Part shown: positions 9,566 through 17,927 of the stretch, one piece after another | Layout of the letters: every line of letters begins with the position of its first letter | Numbering within the stretch: the stretch's first letter is position 1 | NCBI RefSeq assembly: GCF_000428865.1 | Contig: NZ_AUAT01000002.1 | Coordinates: 60,468 to 124,467, forward strand | Source of the DNA: Eremococcus coleocola DSM 15696 | GTDB lineage: Bacteria; Bacillota; Bacilli; Lactobacillales; Aerococcaceae | DNA: 64,000 bases | Direction of reading: 5' to 3' | Notes under the pieces: generated by a model | The model's database searches: none | Told to the model about the DNA's origin: nothing | Seen by the model: only the letters and a program-made list of their open reading frames with translations | Made by a program: the position numbers and the translations under genes

Positions 9566-10456
9566 TCAAGCTTGGGCCTCAAGCCATGCTTGCATATCAG
9601 CCGGTAAGGCTTGTTTAAGTATAATCTGCTCATGACTAAAGGGCTGTTTGAATTCCAGTTGGCCACAATGCAATGCTTGGCGCTGGATTTGGTCTTGATA
9701 AGACCCGCCATATAAAGTATCCCCTACGAGTGGACCTCCCAAATGAGCTAAATGCACACGAATCTGATGAGTCCGCCCCGTCAGCAGTTGTAATTTTAAT
9801 AAAGTTGCCTCTGGATACTTATCTTGGACCCAAAACCGGGTCAAAGCAGGCCGCCCACTTACGTCTACTCTTCTTTGGATAATTGAATCAGGGTGACGGC
9901 CAATCGGCGCATCAATCAAGCCCTCCCTTGGCCAATCAATACCTTCTGAAATAGCATAATAGTACTTTTTAATGGTCTTATTCCTGATCTGTTGATCAAA
10001 GTAGGCATGAGCCAAGCGATGCTTAGCAATTAACATTAATCCCGAGGTATCTCGGTCTAAACGAGTCACTATATGAATCACTTGATCAGAGTAGCCCTGT
10101 TGCTGGTAATAACCTTTAATCCGGTTAGCCATGGACGAATCTGGATGTTTCTGTGATGGAATTGAAACTGTGTTAATAGGTTTATTTACCACCAAACAGT
10201 CTGGATCTTCATAAACGATTTCTATTGGGAGTTGAGAAGCAGGAACTGTTTCATGACCGAGTTCTGGTGCTGCTTGTACTTTCAATCGATCGCCTGGTCT
10301 CAAGCTTGCTCTGACTGTCACTGCTTGTCCATTTAATAATATACTACCGCCTCGATATTTAACTGCCGACAGAAACTTCCGCGGAATTCCCTGTGCTTGT
10401 AAAAAATTACGAACCAGTTGAGGCTGGTCGGCTTGATAAATCCATTCTAATTCCAT
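9566..10456 (-). CDS. RluA/RluD-family 23S rRNA pseudouridine synthase
   Basis: Converts uridine to pseudouridine in RNA; the target could be 23S rRNA (RluD type), but position specificity cannot be read here. The 296 residues comprise an S4-like N-terminus (RGGSILLNGQAV, about 34-46) and the RluA catalytic domain with HRLDRDTSGLMLIAK (a variant of the HRLDxxTSG motif, with the catalytic Asp near residue 135) and the C-terminal RTHQIRVHLAHLG...GDTLYGG. It sits 27 bases after nadK, matching the relQ-nadK-rluD (yjbM-yjbN-yjbO) order of Bacillus and its relatives. Confidence 0.92.
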   Translation of the reverse strand: MELEWIYQADQPQLVRNFLQAQGIPRKFLSAVKYRGGSILLNGQAVTVRASLRPGDRLKVQAAPELGHETVPASQLPIEIVYEDPDCLVVNKPINTVSIPSQKHPDSSMANRIKGYYQQQGYSDQVIHIVTRLDRDTSGLMLIAKHRLAHAYFDQQIRNKTIKKYYYAISEGIDWPREGLIDAPIGRHPDSIIQRRVDVSGRPALTRFWVQDKYPEATLLKLQLLTGRTHQIRVHLAHLGGPLVGDTLYGGSYQDQIQRQALHCGQLEFKQPFSHEQIILKQALPADMQAWLEAQA

Positions 10457-10483
10457 ACTATTTCCTTACTAGTCTATTATAAT

Positions 10484-11296
10484 TTAATACTTGCGACCAA
10501 TAAATGAGCCTTCAACACGGTTCCAAAAATGCAGGTGTTTAAAACTAGCAAAAGCAATTCGTTCTTGAGCAATCTGTACGCGAATGGCTTGAACCGCTTT
10601 ATCTTCATAATGAAGATGGTCCACACTCAGAGAGAAGGCAGTTTTATCTGCGATCGGAATTAATTTAATCCATTCATCTTTAGCAATAATAATTGGTCCG
10701 CTTAAGGTACGATAAACCCGGTTATTAATTGAAGCCATTTCAGTCATTTGGAGAGCATCGAGTCTTGGATGGATAACTGCCCCACCCAATGACTTAGAGA
10801 GACCGGTTGACCCTGTAGGTGTTGCTACACATAAACCATCTCCACGAAATGTTTCAAAGAAGTAATCTTTAATAAAAACTTCAGAGACAATCGTTCCTTT
10901 ATTAGACCTTAAAGTAAATTCATTCAAGGCCAAAAGCGATTCTTTCTTACCGTCCTTATATCTTAGGGTGACCTGTAAAAGAGGATAGGTAATGGATTGC
11001 CCTTTGGGTTGGCTTAGAAACTGAATTAATTCATCCATTTGTTGAGGTTGCCAATCTGTGTAAAAGCCTAGATGCCCCGTATGAATACCGACAAATTGAG
11101 CCTGGCTCAAGTATGCTTGAAATTGATGAAAAGCTTGCAGAAGCGTCCCATCCCCCCCAATAGTTACAATATAGTCTGGACTATCCTGATCATCGACGAT
11201 CTGTAAACCTTTGGCTTGGGCTTTTCGTAAGAACTCCTCTTTCACCAACCGTGACCGTGAACTATTGTTAGTATAAATCAATAGCTTATTTTTCAA
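10484..11296 (-). CDS. nadK: NAD kinase
   Basis: Phosphorylates NAD to NADP in the cytoplasm. The GGDGT motif (YIVTIGGDGTLLQAF, about residue 48) and the NE/SE-type substrate block LALNEFTLRS, plus the glycine-rich TPTGSTGLSKSLGGAV, are all present. I start it at TTG 11296, giving MKNKLLIYTNN, because GGGAGG lies seven bases before; the ATG at 11311 falls on top of that ribosome site. With this start the gene is 270 residues, a standard length, and begins three bases from the relQ stop. Confidence 0.93.
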   Translation of the reverse strand: MKNKLLIYTNNSSRSRLVKEEFLRKAQAKGLQIVDDQDSPDYIVTIGGDGTLLQAFHQFQAYLSQAQFVGIHTGHLGFYTDWQPQQMDELIQFLSQPKGQSITYPLLQVTLRYKDGKKESLLALNEFTLRSNKGTIVSEVFIKDYFFETFRGDGLCVATPTGSTGLSKSLGGAVIHPRLDALQMTEMASINNRVYRTLSGPIIIAKDEWIKLIPIADKTAFSLSVDHLHYEDKAVQAIRVQIAQERIAFASFKHLHFWNRVEGSFIGRKY

Positions 11297-11298
11297 AG

Positions 11299-11958
11299 TT
11301 AGTCCTCCCATTCCTTGTTTCTTTCCTCATGACGTTTTTCGAAAAATCGAGTCGCCTCCTGGATTTCATTTCGAATCTCAGACATTTCTTCATCCAATAG
11401 GAAGGCAGCTTCTGAGGCTCTTTCTAAGCGTTTTAAAATATGATCAGGGTATTTTCCTTGATACTTATAATTTAAAGAATGCTCAATCGTGGCCCAAAAA
11501 TTCATAGCCAACGTTCTGATTTGAATTTCACAAATGACTGGAATAACCTCTTGGGCTCTTTGAACCGGATATTCAATTACCATGTGGTAAGAACGATAAC
11601 CAGATGGTTTATGATTAGCAATATAGTCTCTAATTAGAAGGACTTTAAAATCTTGACGTTTACTTAGTAAATCAGCAGTATAATAAATATCTTCGACAAA
11701 TTGGCACATAATTCTAATCCCTGCAATATCTTGTACACCAATTAAAATGTCTTCTGGCGCAATTTGGCGAACTTCCATCTTTTCCAAGATAGACTCTTTT
11801 GATTTTACCCGCCCGGTTACAAATTCAATCGGCGCATGCAAGTGTTGGGCCTGATATTCTTGTCGTATTTGTTTTAATTTTAATTTAAGTTCTGAAACAG
11901 CTTGTTGATAAGGTGCTAAGAAAACCTGCCAATCTTCAATAAAATTATCTGCTATCAT
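11299..11958 (-). CDS. relQ: Small alarmone synthetase, GTP pyrophosphokinase RelQ
   Basis: Transfers pyrophosphate from ATP to GTP or GDP, making (p)ppGpp under cell-wall and other stress. The 219 residues contain only the RelA/SpoT synthetase fold: VTGRVKSKESILEKM (about 47), DIAGIRIMCQF (about 77), KPSGYRSYH (about 116) and EIQIRTLAMNFWATIEHSLNYKY (about 148-170), followed by a C-terminal helix used for tetramerisation in the family. No hydrolase or TGS domain exists, separating it from Rel. It opens the relQ-nadK-rluD-mgtE unit and is divergent from spxH. Confidence 0.94.
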   Translation of the reverse strand: MIADNFIEDWQVFLAPYQQAVSELKLKLKQIRQEYQAQHLHAPIEFVTGRVKSKESILEKMEVRQIAPEDILIGVQDIAGIRIMCQFVEDIYYTADLLSKRQDFKVLLIRDYIANHKPSGYRSYHMVIEYPVQRAQEVIPVICEIQIRTLAMNFWATIEHSLNYKYQGKYPDHILKRLERASEAAFLLDEEMSEIRNEIQEATRFFEKRHEERNKEWED

Positions 11959-12138
11959 TTTTCTTGCGCCCCTTTCCTTAAGCTCACAGATAACATTTTA
12001 ACATAAAATTCAACTGAAACTATATAAAATAAACAGAGATAAAATTATTATTAATTAATTTTTGAGCTTTCTATTGGTAATAAATTTTTTTCTTTGTTAA
12101 CATGTAAATGAACGCAAAAGCAAGAAAGGAGGTCACTC

Positions 12139-12834
12139 GTGAGACAACAGAATTATCAAGTAGAATATAAATATAATGGCGTCCAAAATATTTTTGAATT
12201 TTATTTATTTATCAATCCTTTAGGCACTCTTTGTTATCAGTCTGAACAAGAAATTACCAAAGCAATTGATGTTATCTCCACGAATACTGACATCTATATC
12301 TTGCCCTTCCATAACCAGGATATCGTTAATTTATTTATGGAAAGGAAAGGGATTAAACGCTGCCATCTTGGTCTCCGAAACGAATTCTATCGTAAAATGT
12401 ACCATGCTTCCCTGGCTTTTATTGCTGCTAGTATGCAGGGGCAGAAGAAAGGCCGACATTTTCTAATGGAAATGCAAGCCCAAGTTTCAGGTGAAATTGA
12501 CCGTTTTGATAAAGCCTTAGTCTTAAAAATTGCCAAGCAATGTCATTTAGATTTGGAAACCTTCCGTCAAGATATAAATTCTGACTTTGTCCGAAATCTC
12601 TACCTAAAGAATCAAAACATTGCAAAAGAAATGTTAGTCCATCGCACACCTACCTTAGTGATTCAAGAATTACAATCAGGCGATGTACGTACCCTAACAG
12701 ATAATGACATTGAATTTAATTCTATTCTGGATGAAACGGATGATATTGTGGCTCAGTACTTTTATCAAGTAGCCCAAGGGCCGGTACAAAAAACTAAAAA
12801 ACACACCCAACTCCGTATCCTACGCAAAAAGTAG
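12139..12834 (+). CDS. spxH: SpxH/YjbH-like ClpXP adaptor, DsbA-fold protein
   Basis: In Bacillus and Staphylococcus, SpxH delivers the stress regulator Spx to ClpXP. This 231-residue protein has the DsbA-like order: FEFYLFINPLGTLCY near residue 20, a helical insertion, and RTPTLVIQE near residue 175 (the cis-Pro strand). The CxxC-like site is reduced to GTLC, with only the second Cys. Start is GTG with AAGGAGG six bases upstream. Its position, divergent from relQ-nadK-rluD, matches the yjbH neighbourhood in Bacillus. The gene has its own terminator (12841-12880). Confidence is moderate because of sequence divergence. Confidence 0.8.
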   Translation: MRQQNYQVEYKYNGVQNIFEFYLFINPLGTLCYQSEQEITKAIDVISTNTDIYILPFHNQDIVNLFMERKGIKRCHLGLRNEFYRKMYHASLAFIAASMQGQKKGRHFLMEMQAQVSGEIDRFDKALVLKIAKQCHLDLETFRQDINSDFVRNLYLKNQNIAKEMLVHRTPTLVIQELQSGDVRTLTDNDIEFNSILDETDDIVAQYFYQVAQGPVQKTKKHTQLRILRKK

Positions 12835-12840
12835 AATAAA

Positions 12841-12885
12841 AGGAAGCGGCTGGAACCTAAGATTGTTCCAGCCGCTTCCTTTTTC
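12841..12885 (+). terminator. Bidirectional terminator between spxH and the ABC exporter
   Basis: A 16-bp perfect stem, AGGAAGCGGCTGGAAC / GTTCCAGCCGCTTCCT (12841-12880), then TTTTT on the plus strand; a TTTTATT run follows it on the minus strand. The convergent genes end on either side. Confidence 0.9.
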
Positions 12886-12949
12886 TATAATTTATAAAAT
12901 TGACTAAGACAATTGACATCACTCATCTTCTTATATCTATCTGTTGTTC

Positions 12950-14716
12950 CTAATCCTTAGCTGACGTGAATTGGCTATTATACAAATCATAATAAAAACC
13001 TTGGGCCGCTAATAGGGAGGCATGGTTACCAGACTCAATAATATGCCCCTGATCCATCACTAAAATTAAATCAGCATCTTGAATGGTAGATAAGCGGTGG
13101 GCAATCACAAAAGAAGTCCGCCCTTCCATTAATTTATCCATTGCTTTCTGGATTAGGAGCTCTAAGCGGGTATCTACAGAAGAAGTCGCCTCATCTAAAA
13201 TTAAGATTTTTGGATCGGATAAAAGAGCCCGAGCGATGGTTAATAATTGCTTTTGACCCAGAGATATATTAGAGGATTCTTGATTCATATGCATATGATA
13301 ACCGCCTGGTAAAGTACGAATAAAATGATCGACATTAGTAGCTTTTGCAGCCGCTACGATATCTTGGTCTGAAGCATCTAAATTTCCAAACCGTAAATTA
13401 TCCTGAATGCTTCCTTCGTACAACCAAGCATCCTGTAATACCATTCCAAACTGTTTACGATACTCTTGGCGGGATAGTGACCGGATATCAATGCCATCTA
13501 CTTCAATAGACCCTTCATTTACATCATAAAACCGCATTAATAGATTGATTAGGGTGGTCTTACCGGCTCCAGTTGGTCCAACAATCGCCACAGTCTGACC
13601 AGGTTCTACTTCAACTGAGAAATCTTCAATTAAGGGTTTATCCGGACTATAAGAAAAAGCCACATCTTTAAAGGAAACCTGACCACTAAGAGCTTGCTGT
13701 AATTCTTGGTCATAAGCTTGAGTCTCTTCCTCAGCCTCTAGTACTTCCATCACCCGGTCAATGGCTGCGGTGGCAGATTGAACCATGGCTGATAATTGTG
13801 TAATCATTTGGATAGGTTGGTTTACTTGCCATACATATTGGGTAAAGGCCTGCAAATTACCAATTGTCAAACGTCCAGCAATGGTCAAAAGTCCACCGAC
13901 AAGAGCTACCGCTAAATAAGCTAAATGAGAGACCACGGACACAAGTGGCATCATCAAACTTGAAAGAAAGGAGGATTTAAAACCTGTATCAAATAATTCT
14001 TGGGTAATTTGACGGAATTCAGTCTTAGATGAATCCTCATGGCCAAATAACTTGATGACATTAAAGCCAGTCAGGGATTCTTGCACAAAGCCATTTAATT
14101 TACCGAGAATATTGGCTTGCTTTTTAAAATGAGGCTGGGAGACTTTTACAATCGCTCTAGCGACTGCATAAGATAGGGGCATTGAAATTAAAACAATTAA
14201 AGCTAATTGCCATTGGAGAATAAACATCATAATTGCCACAAAGAGAATTGACAAGATAGCATTGACAACCTGGATAATCGCTTGCTGTGCAGCATTAGCA
14301 ATCGCTTCAACGTCATTAGTAAAGCGACCTAACATATCTCCAAATTGTCGTCGGTCAAAATAAGATACGGGCAAACGATTAATTTTGCTCATGATTGCAT
14401 CTCTCAAATCCCGGGTCATGGCTTGAACTGCTTCAGTTACATAGTAGTTAGACCCATATGTCCCCAATTGATTAATTAAACCCCGTAGGAAATAAAGTAG
14501 CAAAATCATTAAGATATAGCGGTAATTTAAGCCCGCTCCTGCTTGACCTTGAGCCATGGCGAGGACATTGGCGGTAATTTCAGTAATGGCAAGACCTAAA
14601 ACGAAGGGCTCTAGGACATTAGTGATGACCGTCATAACCACACAGACAATCGATAAAATTAATTTAAACCGATAAGGTTTGAAGAAAGGCCAGATTTTTT
14701 GAAATGAATTAAGCAT
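12950..14716 (-). CDS. ABC multidrug-type exporter half-transporter with consensus Walker B glutamate
   Basis: Six transmembrane helices (about 1-320) then an ATP-binding domain: Walker A GPTGAGKT (about 375), Walker B LILDEATSSVD with catalytic Glu, and H-loop IAHRLSTI. Its signature motif is degenerate (ISLGQKQ instead of LSGGQ). The partner encoded upstream has the opposite pattern, so together they form a heterodimer with one active and one degenerate ATP site, as in BmrCD, LmrCD and TM287/288. The substrate is unknown. I start at the ATG 14716, nine bases after GGGG; it overlaps the upstream gene by eight bases (ATGCTTAA). Confidence 0.92.
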   Translation of the reverse strand: MLNSFQKIWPFFKPYRFKLILSIVCVVMTVITNVLEPFVLGLAITEITANVLAMAQGQAGAGLNYRYILMILLLYFLRGLINQLGTYGSNYYVTEAVQAMTRDLRDAIMSKINRLPVSYFDRRQFGDMLGRFTNDVEAIANAAQQAIIQVVNAILSILFVAIMMFILQWQLALIVLISMPLSYAVARAIVKVSQPHFKKQANILGKLNGFVQESLTGFNVIKLFGHEDSSKTEFRQITQELFDTGFKSSFLSSLMMPLVSVVSHLAYLAVALVGGLLTIAGRLTIGNLQAFTQYVWQVNQPIQMITQLSAMVQSATAAIDRVMEVLEAEEETQAYDQELQQALSGQVSFKDVAFSYSPDKPLIEDFSVEVEPGQTVAIVGPTGAGKTTLINLLMRFYDVNEGSIEVDGIDIRSLSRQEYRKQFGMVLQDAWLYEGSIQDNLRFGNLDASDQDIVAAAKATNVDHFIRTLPGGYHMHMNQESSNISLGQKQLLTIARALLSDPKILILDEATSSVDTRLELLIQKAMDKLMEGRTSFVIAHRLSTIQDADLILVMDQGHIIESGNHASLLAAQGFYYDLYNSQFTSAKD

Positions 14717-16463
14717 GATCTTCATCCCCTTCCTTAAATAATTGATCACCCTTCATTTGTGAGGCGGCAATTTCTTGGTAAATTTTATTTTCAGCCATTA
14801 GTTGTTCATGAGTGCCACGACCAACAATCTCCCCTTCATTTAAGACAATGATTTGATCAGCTTGGCGGATTGATGAAATACGTTGGGCCACCACAAGGAC
14901 GGTCGAGTGTTTGGTAATTTCACTTAACCGACGCCGAAGTTCGGCATCGGTTTTGTAGTCTAAGGCAGAGAAGGAATCATCAAAAACATAGATTCCTGGC
15001 TCTTTCACAATGGCACGCGCAATGGATAGCCGTTGTTTTTGGCCTCCTGATAAATTAGCGCCACCTTCCGCTAAAAAGGTTTGATACTTTTCTTGCGTCC
15101 GTTCAATAAAATCAGATGCCTGGGCCACATCACTGGCCCGGATTAATTCCTTTTCTGAAGCATCATATTTACCATAGCGTAAATTTTCACTAATGGTGCC
15201 GGTAAAAAGTAAGGCTTTTTGCGGAATATAGCCAATTTTCTGCCGCAGGGCTGAAAGTTTATAATCTCGCACATCGACCCCATCGACTAATATCCGTCCT
15301 AGCGTCACATCAAAAAAACGCGGCACTAATTGAACCAAGGTTGATTTCCCCGACCCGGTCGAGCCAATAAAAGCCACCATCTGTCCTGGCTGAGCTTTGA
15401 AGGAAATATTATGTAAAACCGGACTTTCAGTTTCACCAGGATAGGCAAAAGTTACATTATCAAATTCAAGGTAACCATTGGTCTCAGTTTCGGTCACCCC
15501 ATCTTCATTCGGTGAGATAGAAATTGGCATTTCTAAGACTTCAGAGATTCGATTGGCTGAAACATTGGTCCGCGGATACATCATAAATAATTGGGAAAAC
15601 ATCATAATTGAAAACAAGGCATGAAAGGCATATTCAATAAAAGCCACTAATACCCCAATATTTAAGCGACCTGCTTCAATCGGTCCTAAAGAAAACCACA
15701 TAATTAAAATAATCATCCATATTAAAATATGGAAAAAGAGCGGATTGGCTAAGCCCATTAATTTAAATAAACGCCCTGCCACTTGGCTATAATGGTTGGT
15801 TTCCTGATGGAATTTATCTGCTTGGAAGTCTTCGCGACTAAAAGCCCGAATGACCCGTAAACCCGTTAGATTTTCACGAGCATATTGGTTAATTTGGTCC
15901 AAAGACTCTTGTTGTTCTTTAGAAATTGGGCGAGATTTCTTAGCAATCCAAACAATCGAAGCAATTAAAAATGGCATGGCAGCGAGTAGAATCCAAGCTA
16001 AAGAAGGACTGGTAGTAAATATCATAATGATAGATCCTAAAAACATCAGCGGCGTATTGAAACCTAAACGTAGGGTCATTTCCGTAAATTGCATGAGGAC
16101 AAAGGCATCCGTAGTAATCCGGGTAACTAAAGAGGAGACCCCAATTTTTTCATATTCTTCATGCGAATATAATTGCAATTTTTCAAACATATCATTTCTT
16201 AAATCCCGAATCATTAAAGTGGTTAATTTGCTCGAAGCGTAGGATAGTAATACTCGCCCAGCTGCCCCTGCAATAATCACCAAGATCATAATAATAGACC
16301 AAAAATATAAAAGATTAACCTTTTGAGGAATAATCGCCTCGTTAATCATCTCTGCTAAAATCGTAGGTAAACCGAGGTTAATGAGAACGAAGAAAATTGC
16401 ACCAATAAAATTTAAAAAAAGTAATTTTGGTTCACGTTTAATATAACGCCATATATGTGCCAT
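14709..16463 (-). CDS. ABC multidrug-type exporter half-transporter with degenerate catalytic site
   Basis: A 584-residue half-transporter with six membrane helices and a nucleotide-binding domain. Walker A is GSTGSGKST (about 368) and the signature LSGGQKQRLSIARA is canonical, but the Walker B glutamate is replaced by Asp (YVFDDSFSALD) and the H-loop histidine by Gln (VVAQRISSI). These paired losses mark the degenerate half of a heterodimeric exporter; the second half is encoded directly downstream with an eight-base overlap. AAGGAGG precedes the ATG. A role in drug or lipid export is inferred from the family. Confidence 0.92.
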   Translation of the reverse strand: MAHIWRYIKREPKLLFLNFIGAIFFVLINLGLPTILAEMINEAIIPQKVNLLYFWSIIMILVIIAGAAGRVLLSYASSKLTTLMIRDLRNDMFEKLQLYSHEEYEKIGVSSLVTRITTDAFVLMQFTEMTLRLGFNTPLMFLGSIIMIFTTSPSLAWILLAAMPFLIASIVWIAKKSRPISKEQQESLDQINQYARENLTGLRVIRAFSREDFQADKFHQETNHYSQVAGRLFKLMGLANPLFFHILIWMIILIMWFSLGPIEAGRLNIGVLVAFIEYAFHALFSIMMFSQLFMMYPRTNVSANRISEVLEMPISISPNEDGVTETETNGYLEFDNVTFAYPGETESPVLHNISFKAQPGQMVAFIGSTGSGKSTLVQLVPRFFDVTLGRILVDGVDVRDYKLSALRQKIGYIPQKALLFTGTISENLRYGKYDASEKELIRASDVAQASDFIERTQEKYQTFLAEGGANLSGGQKQRLSIARAIVKEPGIYVFDDSFSALDYKTDAELRRRLSEITKHSTVLVVAQRISSIRQADQIIVLNEGEIVGRGTHEQLMAENKIYQEIAASQMKGDQLFKEGDEDHA

Positions 16464-16570
16464 AAGAGCCTCCTTTTCAATAGATATTTTATAGATATAA
16501 AAAAGATGAGTACCTACATCTAAAAAAATATTTTAGATACCAGCCCCATTTTATCATAGATATAATAAGA

Positions 16571-16604
16571 GGTAGAGCAAGCGGTGAAGGCCGGATACTC
16601 TACC
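16571..16604 (-). terminator. Possible terminator after rplT
   Basis: Arms GGTAGAG and CTCTACC with a GC-rich loop, then CTTATTAT on the minus strand. The T-run is poor, so termination may be weak and the ABC operon could receive read-through. Confidence 0.4.
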
Positions 16605-16616
16605 CTAATAATTTAA

Positions 16617-16973
16617 TTATTTAACAGCAGCTTTAGCTTGATCAACTAATGCTTCAAAAGCTTTAGCATCATTTACAGCTAAATCAGCTAACATTTTACG
16701 GTTCATTTCAATTCCAGCTTTTTTAAGACCATTCATTAATACTGAATAGCTTACGCCATGTTGACGAGCAGCTGCATTAATCCGAGTAATCCATAAACGA
16801 CGGAAGTTCCGTTTAGTTTGTTTACGGTCACGGAAAGCATACATCCGAGATTTCATGACTTGTTGTTTAGCCATCTTGAATGAAATTGATTTTGCTCCGT
16901 AATAACCTTTTGCTAACTTAATTGTACGTTTACGACGTTGACGCGTAACGTATCCACCTTTAACACGTGCCAT
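16617..16973 (-). CDS. rplT: Ribosomal protein L20
   Basis: 118-residue large-subunit assembly protein, with the conserved basic N-terminus ([20 protein letters not shown]) and C-terminal domain of L20 ([15 protein letters not shown]). Third gene of infC-rpmI-rplT. In Gram-positive bacteria L20 represses its own operon by binding the infC leader. Standard length, GAGGAAAC upstream of the ATG. Confidence 0.98.
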   Translation of the reverse strand: MARVKGGYVTRQRRKRTIKLAKGYYGAKSISFKMAKQQVMKSRMYAFRDRKQTKRNFRRLWITRINAAARQHGVSYSVLMNGLKKAGIEMNRKMLADLAVNDAKAFEALVDQAKAAVK

Positions 16974-16994
16974 GCTTCGTTTCCTCCTCTAGTC

Positions 16995-17192
16995 TTATAA
17001 TGATGAAATCATATGTTTAATACGTTTGTAATCACTTGCAGATACGAGTGATGCTTTACGTAATTGACGACGTTGTTTTTTAGTTTTACCGTGGAAACGG
17101 TGAGAAGTAAAAGCACGTCCCCGTTTTAATTTACCTGAACCAGTTCTCTTAACGCGTTTAGCAGTTGCGCGGTGTGTTTTTTGCTTTGGCAT
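16995..17192 (-). CDS. rpmI: Ribosomal protein L35
   Basis: 65-residue, very basic large-subunit protein with the L35 signatures [18 protein letters not shown] and [10 protein letters not shown]. It lies 21 bases upstream of rplT and 23 bases after infC in the standard order. AGGAGG precedes the ATG. Confidence 0.98.
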   Translation of the reverse strand: MPKQKTHRATAKRVKRTGSGKLKRGRAFTSHRFHGKTKKQRRQLRKASLVSASDYKRIKHMISSL

Positions 17193-17215
17193 AATAATCC
17201 TCCTAGTTAATTTAC

Positions 17216-17731
17216 TTAATTAGCACTTGGGGCTAAAATCATAAACATTGAGCGTCCTTCCATTTTGGGTTTAGATTCTACAGTAGCTACCTCAGCAGTA
17301 TCTTCAATAAAATCTTCCAAAACATCACGGCCTAAATCTTTATGCGTAATGGCCCTTCCTCTAAAGCGAATGCTTACTTTGACCTTGTCACCTTTTTCCA
17401 AGAACTTAATGGCTTGTCTTAGTTTAGTTTGATAGTCATGTTCTTCGATTGAAGGACTTAAACGAATCTCTTTAACATTGACAACTTTTTGGTTTTTCCG
17501 TTGTTCTTTTTCCTTCTTTTGAAGTTCAAAACGGTACTTACCATAATCCATAATTCTTGCAACAGGTGGTTGCGCATTAGGCGATACTAAAACTAAATCA
17601 AGTTCAAATGATTCAGCAATCGTCAATGCATCGTTCAGAGATTTAACACCTAATTGATCCCCATTATCTCCAATAACACGTAGTTCTCGTGCACGGATTT
17701 GTTCGTTAATAGGTAATTCTTTAGCGATAAT
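17216..17731 (-). CDS. infC: Translation initiation factor IF-3
   Basis: Binds the 30S subunit and checks start-codon pairing. The two-domain family layout is intact: [21 protein letters not shown] at about 9, the basic linker (residues 70-90), and [14 protein letters not shown] at about 125. An in-frame ATG exists at 17743, but it would place GGAGGTG inside the coding sequence. The GGAGG instead sits five bases before ATT (17731) and eight before ATC (17728), giving a protein starting I(M)[10 protein letters not shown] like other IF-3s. A non-AUG start is characteristic of infC, where IF-3 represses its own mRNA. Confidence 0.95.
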   Translation of the reverse strand: MIAKELPINEQIRARELRVIGDNGDQLGVKSLNDALTIAESFELDLVLVSPNAQPPVARIMDYGKYRFELQKKEKEQRKNQKVVNVKEIRLSPSIEEHDYQTKLRQAIKFLEKGDKVKVSIRFRGRAITHKDLGRDVLEDFIEDTAEVATVESKPKMEGRSMFMILAPSAN

Positions 17732-17743
17732 TTCCACCTCCAT

Positions 17744-17889
17744 ATTTGTTTGAGAGTGACAAGTTAAAAAAAGCCAGTTCTAACGAACTCGCTCCACATA
17801 AAATAGCATAGGTTATCCTTACACTAACTTTATTTGCCAATCGCTCTTGCTTATGGCGAGAAACGCGAGTTTCTACTTGTTTTCTCAAC
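17744..17889 (-). promoter_or_regulatory. L20-type leader of infC-rpmI-rplT
   Basis: A ~145-base untranslated leader between the promoter (17896-17924) and infC. It contains an early fold with GAAAC-TCGC-GTTTC and ends in a terminator hairpin (17765-17792). This is the arrangement of Gram-positive L20 leaders, where L20 binding favours the terminator. The L20-binding fold itself was not verified. Confidence 0.7.
17765..17792 (-). terminator. Attenuator hairpin in the infC leader
   Basis: GCGAGTTC-GTTA-GAACTGGC (one G-G mismatch, 17773-17792) followed on the minus strand by seven T. It lies before infC, so it acts as a conditional stop rather than a gene end. Confidence 0.8.
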
Positions 17890-17895
17890 TTTTAA

Positions 17896-17924
17896 ATAAT
17901 AACACACGTTTCTTCCCTTTGCAA
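17896..17924 (-). promoter_or_regulatory. Sigma-A promoter of infC-rpmI-rplT
   Basis: TTGCAA and TATTAT with a 17-base spacer on the minus strand, about 165 bases before infC. The -35 sits only four bases from the stop of the O-antigen-ligase gene. Confidence 0.8.
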
Positions 17925-17927
17925 GGA

